From assembly GCA_949128115.1 (NCBI GenBank), contig OX421967.1, positions 6,190,070 through 6,254,069 of the forward strand: DNA of 64,000 bases. The letters run 5' to 3'. Below, one piece after another: positions 57,601 through 64,000 of this stretch; within the stretch, counting starts at the first letter, position 1; every line of letters begins with the position of its first letter. Source of the stretch: Anaspis maculata (lineage: Eukaryota > Arthropoda > Insecta > Coleoptera > Scraptiidae). The translations under genes and the position numbers were made by a program. A model generated the notes under the pieces. The model was given only the letters and a program-made list of their open reading frames with translations, was not told the DNA's origin and did not search any database.

Positions 57601-58440
57601 AAACCGTAATTATAAGCACGGCAGAATCGCAATGAGCTTCGCTGCTTCGTTTTTCCAAAGCTCACTCTGATTTTCTAAACGTATCATTCATTTTTCTTGG
57701 ACCAAAAGCTACGAGTTTCCATTCAAAGTGTCAAGCTTTGCGGTCAAAATTGAAGCTTTGCTGGTGTAAAAATCGACTTACGTTGAATGAAACCGGAAGG
57801 GAAAAGCCGGAAAGTCCATGGTTTCGGCCGGCAACGGCCCCCGGAAGCGACGGAAAACCCGAAGATTGCCCTGGAAAAACGGCACTCTCGATCGCGGTCC
57901 TGGCACTCGCGGTTTTCAGATTTCGCAGCGAAACGCGTCGGGACCGGCACGGTTTTGGGCCGCAAACGAACCTGCACGGCTGTCTTGACGTTTTGCGCTC
58001 ATTTTCCCGGTGGAAATCATTCACTTTTCCGGATTTTCCGGCGCTTTTCTCGGGATCAATGGGTAATATTCAAGATGGCTGCCGACGTACACACACAACA
58101 ACAATGCCAGACAGCTGTCAGTGTCAGCGCGACGACACCTGTCAATGTCAAGGCTGTCAGAGCAACCGGCCGAGCTTTGATTTTATCGAAAAATTCACTT
58201 GATTGAGCTTATTTTTCAGCTTAGGCACGCAAAGACGAGCCCGAATCGATTTGAAGCGTGCAGAAATTTTCGGCGGCTATTTTATTTGTAATAAATTGCG
58301 TTGGGAAGCGTTAATTTGGCGCCTGCCGCCATCTGGGTGTATTCAACCGAAGCCCTGTGCGGCGCTCTGCGTTATCGACGGCGGTACATTCAAATATACG
58401 TCGTTTCAAATTTTCCAAAATAATATGAAATTCAACATTT
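57600..58440 (+). promoter_or_regulatory. CpG-rich segment, possible promoter or first exon
   Basis: From about 57780 to 58380 the DNA is distinctly GC- and CpG-rich (GGCCGGCAACGGCCCC, GCGAAACGCGTCGGGACCGG) in an AT-rich window. It contains CAAGATGGCTGCC at 58070, which combines a YY1-like site with a start codon. The frame from 58074 is 43 codons (MAADVHTQQQC...) to a stop at 58203, with no obvious donor. Overlapping open frames of 139 and 154 codons arise because GC-rich DNA has few stops. A promoter or 5' exon is plausible; a specific gene is not. Confidence 0.4.
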
Positions 58441-58619
58441 GAGCTGAAAATGATGCTATTGGTAAGCCAAATCGATCTCAGCATTACAGGTGATCATCAA
58501 TTGGAGGACGATTGATAATAATATGTGCTTTTAAGCTCGATTTGGCTTGATAAAAGTAATATTTCCAACTCAAATGTCAAATTTCGCGACCGCTTAGATG
58601 CACGTTAATTTTTAAACAA

Positions 58620-60430
58620 ATTTTATGTGAGAACAGCATGGACCATGGAGAACAGTCTAAACATTCGTCCAGAACATTCGAGAGGATTCGAGAGTATTCC
58701 ACAACATTCCAGATTGTTACGGTATGTTCTGTAATGTTCAGAAAATCTGGAAATCTAGTCTGGGACGTTCGGAAAAATCCCGAAACGTTCAAGATCATTG
58801 TGTAACATACGAAATCATTCCACAGCATTCCAGAATGCTCTGATATGTTCTGGAATGTTCAGGAATACTATGAAACATTCAAAAACACCCTGGAGCATTC
58901 AAGACCATCCTACAGCATTCCAGAATGTTCCGGTATATTCTGGAATGTTCGGGAATAATCTGGATCGTTCGGAAACATCCCGGAACGTTCCAGATTATTG
59001 TGTAACATTCGAGATCATTCCACAACACTTCAGAATGCTCCAGTATGCTCTGGAATGTTCAGAAATAGTCTGGAACGTTCGAAAACATTCCGGAACATCC
59101 CAGATCATTGTGGAACATTCGAGAGCATTCCACAACATCTCAGAATGTTCAGACATGTTCTGGAATAAATGGGAACAGTTAACAATAGTCCAGGGCCGCT
59201 ATTCTGTACTCGCCCACCGACAACTATCGGATCGGTAGCTAAGGTGAGAACCAATCAAATTCACTCCTGCCTAGCTACCGACACCGACAAATGTCGGTGG
59301 GCGAGCACAGAATAGCGGCCCAGAACATTCGAGAGTATTCGAGATTATTCCACAACATTTCAGAATGTTCCGGTATGTTCTGGAATGTTCAGGAATAGTC
59401 TTGAACGTTCGGAAAAATCCCGAAACGTTCCAGATCATTGTGTAACTTACAAGATCATTTCACAGCATTCCAGAATGCTCTGATATGTTCTGGAATGAGT
59501 CTGGAAATTCAAAAACATACCAGAACATTCAAGATAATTTCACAGCATTTCAGAATGTTCGAATATGTTCTGGAATGTTCGGGAAGTTTTGCACCCTAGA
59601 AATTTCTAGGACAGTCCAGAACATTCGAGAGCATTCTAGATAATTCCACAACATTTCGGAATGTTCCGTTATGTTCTGGAATGTTCAGCAATAGTCTGGA
59701 ACGTTCTAAAACATCTTGGAACGTTACAGATCATTTTGGAGTATTCGAGATAATTCCAGAATGATCTGGTATGTTCTAAAAAGGTTCGGGAATAGTCTGG
59801 ACATTCGTCCAGAACATTCGAGAGTATTCAAGATAATTCCACAACATTCCAGAATGCTCCGGTATATTCTGGAATGTTCGGGAATAGTCTGGAACGTTCG
59901 AAAACATCTCGTAACGTTACAGATCATTGTGTAACATTCGAGATCATTCCACAGCGTTCCAGAATGTTCAGATATGTTCTGGCATGTTCGGGAATAGCCT
60001 GAAACGTTCGGAAACATTCCTGAACATCCCAGATCATTGTTGAACATTCGAGATCATTTCACAACATTCCAGAATAGGTATTCCGGTATGTCCTGGAATG
60101 TTCGGGAATAGTTTGAAACGTTCGGTAACATCCCGAAACATTCCAGATCATTGTGGAACATTCCAGATTAATTTATAAAGTTTTCTCTTATCCATGAAGA
60201 AGGTTCCCAGTTTTACCACAAAAGCGTGCTATTGAAGATATGAGGGCTGGAAGTTTCGCTTACTTGAAATTTCTAGAACAGTCCAGAACATTCGTCCAGA
60301 ACATTCGAGAGTATTAAAGATAGTTCCACAACATCCCAGAATGTTGCTGTATGTTTTGGAATGTTCGAGAATAGTCTGGAACATTCAGGAAAATCCAGGA
60401 ACATTCCAGAACATTATCGAATGTTAACCC
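58620..60430 (+). repeat. Family J: ~112-120 bp units built of TTC/GAA pentamers (HSE-like)
   Basis: About fourteen units read CATTCCAGAATGTTCCGGTA, TGTTCTGGAATGTTCGGGAA, TAGTCTGGAACGTTCGGAAA, CATCCCGGAACGTTCCAGAT and CATTGTGTAACATTCGAGAT. They hold perfect runs of alternating nGAAn/nTTCn pentamers, the heat-shock-element consensus, for instance at 58848, 58938, 59378, 59569 and 59869. Frames such as 58798-59238 (146 codons) come from the repeat. A 127-bp MITE interrupts it. Confidence 0.85.
59194..59320. mobile_element. 127-bp MITE with 3-bp CAG target duplication
   Basis: Ends GGCCGCTATTCTGTACTCGC and, inverted, GGCCGCTATTCTGTGCTCGC, each followed by CCACCGACA. CAG flanks it at 59191-59193 and 59321-59323. 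The empty site AGTCCAGAACATTCGAG occurs in neighbouring family J units, so a single CAG was duplicated. A 3-bp duplication and GG-starting TIRs fit PIF/Harbinger-type MITEs. The inner part also pairs (CGGTAGCTA / TAGCTACCG). Confidence 0.85.
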
Positions 60431-61537
60431 AGAACTATAATAGCGGTCTGTAGTAACCGTTTGTAAGCGAGGGCACTCTTTTTTTGGTCCTATTAGATAG
60501 AGACGGTGACCATGTCATGTTAGCGACCTCAATTTTGATCGTTCCAAAAGTAGGAATGGACTACAGTGTCCAAGAAGGTTTTTCAAAGGATATTTTGCTG
60601 AAGATCCACAAACTTTCGAGGAAAAAAATATGGAAGTTAGGAAACTACGCAGTGAATTTTTAGCGCCGTGTGGATATGCAACCCCCCGAACGAAGTGGAA
60701 ATGGTACTAAACGAAAGATGAAACACACTAACGGGAATGGGTAGAGAACAGAAAGAACAGCAAGAATAGAGTGGTTAGCATGGCGACAAGCAAGGAAAGT
60801 GGACGATGTTCAAGTGCTAAAATGGAATGATAGATAACGTAAGTAAATCGCATTCTCCCGTACCTAGATCGACTCAAAATTGTACAAGAATGGTAGTAGA
60901 ATCATTACTGTAAAATGTTCGGCCTCGGATCCCCTTTATGACACGGTCATACCGATAGAGACGTTCAAAACTCGAAGTTACTCGTGTTTTTTTCATTAAC
61001 TGTCAATGTCGTCAGAATCTACTTTATTACGTTCGAATATTAACGTGAAATAGTAAAAACTGGTCGGAGAATCACGCCTTTTACGAATAAAATGGAAGAA
61101 AACATCACGCCACGTCCCGCAAAAAAATCTCGTCCACCTGTAGCGAAAATGTGCGCCAAACTAACTGCAAAGTTTCAGGGATATTCTGTACTCACTTAGT
61201 TTAGATTTAAAAATTCAAAAATAGAATCTCTCAGGTCACTCGAACCACAATTGTGCATGACGTGCCGTAATATGTTCCAATGAACGAGAATCAAGCTTCA
61301 GTTCCCCAAGCAACTGGTCCAGAAAAAAAGGCGCTCCACAATTAGTACAGCCTTACAACAACAAGTGTAAGTCGAGCTTTAGTTCCCCAAGCGACTGTTA
61401 CAAAGGCGCCACACGACAATAGTGGCTTCATAATTATCGTGAATTAACTTCAGTTCCGTAATAGCAAAGTTCCTATCGTCTTCGCCTGCCGCATAAAGAC
61501 GTCGGATTTTCTTTCACCAAAGCACGGATAATGAATA
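60431..61537. other. Non-coding, possible 5' part of the retroelement
   Basis: No LTR is identified. Near 61290-61460 a small repeat is visible (AAGCTTCAGTTCCCCAAGCA, GAGCTTTAGTTCCCCAAGCG, AACTTCAGTTCCGTAATAGC). Codon-like texture around 60690-60840 and 61090-61170 might be decayed gag, but no motif confirms this. Confidence 0.35.
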
Positions 61538-61956
61538 TTGATCAAATTCAGTATTAAATCGACAACAGAAGCACACCGAATTCGAATTAGACGCAACGAC
61601 AGGATTCCCGGCGTATTGTACGATTTTGAATGTTTCACAGAAATTGAAGGAACCGAAGACAATTCTGAGTCCGAAAAGCAAGAGAAGAAATCGAAGGAAT
61701 TAGACAAAATAGTTGACTGTGACGACAAAAAAAGCAAATTCAAGATGAAATTTGAAGAAGAGTGGAAAACATGGAGATCAGATGCAGAAAGACGACAGAA
61801 AGAAGCGAACGGATGAAGATAAGAGGAAGAAAGACTACAGAAGAGAGCAAATGGAGAGAAAAAAATTCAGCGTGTGAAGAAGAGCACAACAATTTTACGG
61901 CGTGAAGAATCGATCAATCAGAGGACTTCAAGGGGTCAACACGACAAAAGAACAGA

Positions 61957-62066
61957 TGTTACAACTGTGTCAAGATGGGTCATGAGTCCGCCAAATGCAG
62001 AGACAAACCGAAAGGTGCACCAAGTGCTTTTCGTGCAAGAATTTGGGCCACATCCCAAGTGTTTGT
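61957..62066 (+). pseudogene. gag nucleocapsid: two CCHC zinc knuckles separated by a frameshift
   Basis: CYNCVKMGHESAKC and CFSCKNLGHIPSVC each fit C-x2-C-x4-H-x4-C, the RNA-binding knuckle of gag. They lie in different frames, 26 bp apart. Cysteine and histidine residues are all intact, so decay of this part is recent or mild. Confidence 0.88.
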
Positions 62067-62555
62067 CCAACCAGAACGAATCAAAAAATAGAAAATGAAG
62101 AGAATTATAAAAGGACGATGAAGATTCAAAATTCAGGAGTGACTGATTGTGGAATGAGAAAAGATTTGGAAATCAATGGTGTTAGGCTAGAACTAAAGCC
62201 TTTTTGGGAACTGGTGTTGATTTCAATCTGATGACGCTTGGATCCTTTTTGAATTCGGGAGTCTCCAGATTAGAAAGAAAAACAACAACGCTAGCAGGAT
62301 TTTGGGAATGGATTATTGGTAAAAACGTTGGGACAGTTCGAAGCCGAACTGAACATTAATGGCGTGAAAAAACTAAAGTCTATGTAAGAGCAGATGAAAA
62401 CATGCCTTTGAGTCTGACATTGCTCCTGAGCAAACCGATTTTAAACTATTTAGGTCATTTTGGTTGCCAACTCAGACAAGAATATGATGAAGTTCGTGGA
62501 AAATTCCTGTTGATAATAGAACCCCTCGACGAATAAACAAGAACAAATGCCACAC

Positions 62556-62975
62556 TGGAGGAGGTTTTGGTTGTTCCAAGTATGTCAGACTATGCAAGCC
62601 TCATCGTGATCGTAAAGAAGTCGAGCAAAAAAAGAATTTGCGTTGATTACGTGAAGTTGAACAAGAATGTTGTCAAATATCGATATCCGCTTCCAGTACC
62701 TAATCGAAGACTAGATAATCAGCTGATGGAAGCTAAATAGTTCACAACTCTGGATTTGAAGAACGGTTTTTTCCACGTACCTATTGAACCGTCCGGTCAA
62801 AAACTTCGTTTGGACACCAAGTAGATAATTCGAATTCTTGAGAGCTCCGTTTGGCTCACGTGATTCGCCGCCTGTGTTCCAAAGATCTATCAACGATGCG
62901 TTCAAGGATTTATTTCAACAAGAACTGGTGTTAACTTACATGGAGTTGATAATCCCTGCTGCCGGAAAATAAGAA
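62556..62975 (+). pseudogene. Reverse transcriptase palm and fingers, degenerate
   Basis: This part of the polyprotein would copy RNA to DNA. The first catalytic aspartate is kept in TLDLKNG, but the second pair is lost (YMEL for YMDD at 62937-62948). At least two stops (62736 area, 62821 area) and one frameshift before EFLRAPFG interrupt it. Confidence 0.85.
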
Positions 62976-63111
62976 GCGTTACAAAAGCTGAAATCTGTAG
63001 TTAAAAAAGCGGAAGTGTAGATACCTACGGAGTGAAGATAAATTGGAAATAATGTCAGTTTATGAAGAATAAAGTTGAATACCGGAGGCGCATGGAATAG
63101 AAAACATCACC

Positions 63112-63400
63112 GTGGAACTTTCAACGAAGAAGAATGCCGGTGTGGTTGAGTTTTCCAAGCCTGCAACTACGAAACAAGTTAAGCGTTTCTTGAGACTTAC
63201 GGGATACCTCCGAAAATTCCTGCCGAATTATTCTGCTGTTGCTTGCCAGACCCGCAGACCACTCGACCTACTGAAGAAAAACAACAAATTTGTATCTTAG
63301 AAAGAAGAAGAAACGTCATTTGAACTCTCAAAGAGGAAAAGTGTTGAAGATATTCAATTCTGGAGAAGAAACCGAAGATCACACAGATGCGAGCAAAGAA
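63112..63400 (+). pseudogene. RT thumb/connection and RNase H start
   Basis: An open stretch of 62 codons holds VKRFLRLTGYLRKFLPNYSA and PLDLLKKNNKF, the typical FLGL..YYRRFI and LLKK..F blocks after the RT of Ty3/Gypsy elements. After a stop it continues with KEEETSFELSKR and TDASKE, the start of the RNase H domain. Confidence 0.82.
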
Positions 63401-63569
63401 TGAACGAGAAAAATCAATAAATGTACGATCGGAATTCGGAACCGCTGAGGTCTCTTGCTTCGGACGATGGATAGAAGATGGCGCCAGCTATTCAGTTCTT
63501 ACATAAGAATCGAGCAAATTTCCATATTCTGATTTGATGCCGTCTATGGTAGGTACAAGTCAAGCTCCG

Positions 63570-63593
63570 TGATGATGATGATGATGATGATGA
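63570..63593 (+). repeat. (GAT)n microsatellite
   Basis: Eight consecutive GAT units preceding ACACCTACTAG. Confidence 0.95.
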
Positions 63594-64000
63594 TACACCT
63601 ACTAGCCCGAGCACGCTGCCCTGCCCCTATTATAATAAATAGGGTAGTAATGTCGCGCCCTCTGATTTTTGAACTCGGCTCACATGGTAGGTAAACGCTG
63701 CGGCTTCATCTTTTGGTGGCACTCGAAGATGCGCCGACTACGATCCACTCGTTATCCATCACCGATTAATTGTCCTGCACGCCAGTGATATACTTGTGCC
63801 CCCGCCCCTCTTCGCTGGTGAAGCCTGACTTCCACTGAGAGGCGGCTTGACCCCTTTTTTTTTTTAGGAGAATCCTGCTCTTCTGTTGCAGATACTGCGT
63901 GCTTTCCACATAGCCCTAAGTTCGGCACACCTGCCATTTACGCATGTGCGGGTCCCAAACGGTGCTTTCCATCTACGTGTTCCTACTCGGTTCTGCGCCG
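63594..64000. other. GC-balanced segment, unassigned
   Basis: A 61-codon minus-strand frame at 63752-63937 and the sequence beyond it (KWQVCR-like text) hint at decayed coding, but I cannot name a family. A poly-T of 11 at 63857 and CACCTGCCATTTACGCATGT near 63930 are the only other marks. The window ends inside it. Confidence 0.3.

Larger units (their letters stand above)
61538..63420 (+). pseudogene. Ty3/Gypsy-type LTR retrotransposon gag-pol, broken
   Basis: The order is gag, protease, reverse transcriptase, RNase H start, as in Ty3/Gypsy. A charged stretch at 61538-61816 ends EEWKTWRSDAERRQKEANG. Two CCHC zinc knuckles follow (61957-61998 and 62025-62066) in different frames. A protease-like LGTGVDFNLMTL at about 62203 has G where the catalytic D should be. 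Reverse transcriptase motifs are KKRICVDYVKLNKN, YPLPVP, FTTLDLKNGFFHVPI, EFLRAPFG and TYMELIIPA; the YMDD catalytic box has become YMEL. The thumb region (RFLRLTGYLRKFLPNYSAV, PLDLLKKNNKFV) and a TDAS start of RNase H follow. Stops and several frameshifts break it; integrase and LTRs are not seen. Confidence 0.85.

Noticed and set aside
58798..59238. 146-codon open frame on the plus strand
   Set aside because: The peptide is a repetition of HSTAFQN- and SGMFRN-type text, produced by family J repeats; no domain.

Overview
This is an AT-rich piece of a eukaryotic, most likely insect, nuclear genome. There are no operons, no ribosome-binding sites and no long open frames. The recognisable coding traces are animal transposon families (piggyBac, Tc1/mariner, Ty3/Gypsy), all decayed. 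A hemipteran host is plausible from the look of the piggyBac N-terminus and the frequent short TACCTA runs, but this is only an impression. The only candidate host coding sequence is a short first exon with a signal peptide on the minus strand (8794-8890). The window is otherwise a gene desert, or a set of large introns, dominated by decayed long-period tandem arrays.

Layout. 0.6-4.2 kb: a piggyBac remnant split by a 2.2 kb palindromic insertion. 4.2-6.1 kb: non-coding, partly CpG-rich. 6.1-8.7 kb: three unrelated degenerate arrays. 8.7-11.7 kb: mostly single-copy, with the candidate exon. 11.7-16.1 kb: families A and B, rich in TTTTGACA. 16.1-16.5 kb: a TIR-bearing unit (family E). 16.5-18.2 kb: single-copy. 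18.24-18.83 kb: a five-unit, roughly 125-bp tandem array in which each unit carries a hammerhead-ribozyme-like core. 18.9-19.95 kb: family B inverted. 20.0-21.6 kb: family C. 21.8-22.0 kb: family E arms. 22.2-24.1 kb: single-copy. 24.4-26.35 kb: a seven-unit family E array. 26.4-28.2 kb: family C inverted. 28.2-29.1 kb: family D. 29.1-31.1 kb: single-copy. 31.1-35.5 kb: family D inverted, split by a 1.24 kb foldback element with a TA target duplication. 35.5-38.0 kb: single-copy. 38.0-41.1 kb: family K, with a strongly conserved box. 41.8-43.7 kb: single-copy. 43.7-44.1 kb: a Tc1 remnant. 44.1-45.4 kb: family F. 45.4-48.9 kb: mostly single-copy, with a solitary hammerhead-like motif on the minus strand at 48.75 kb. 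49.0-54.3 kb: families G, H and I. 54.4-58.6 kb: single-copy with a CpG-rich segment. 58.6-60.4 kb: family J, built from heat-shock-element-like pentamers and holding a 127-bp MITE. 61.5-63.4 kb: a Ty3/Gypsy gag-pol pseudogene.

Three observations stand out. First, hammerhead-like cores recur in a tandem array and at one or two solitary loci, which suggests a retrozyme- or Penelope-related self-cleaving RNA system. Second, three successive ~2 kb single-copy islands are each flanked by the same repeat family in opposite orientation (B/B', C-E/E-C', D/D'). Third, family J is made of alternating GAA/TTC pentamers that form perfect heat-shock elements, reminiscent of human satellite III. All similarities were judged by reading the sequence; no database search or folding program was run.
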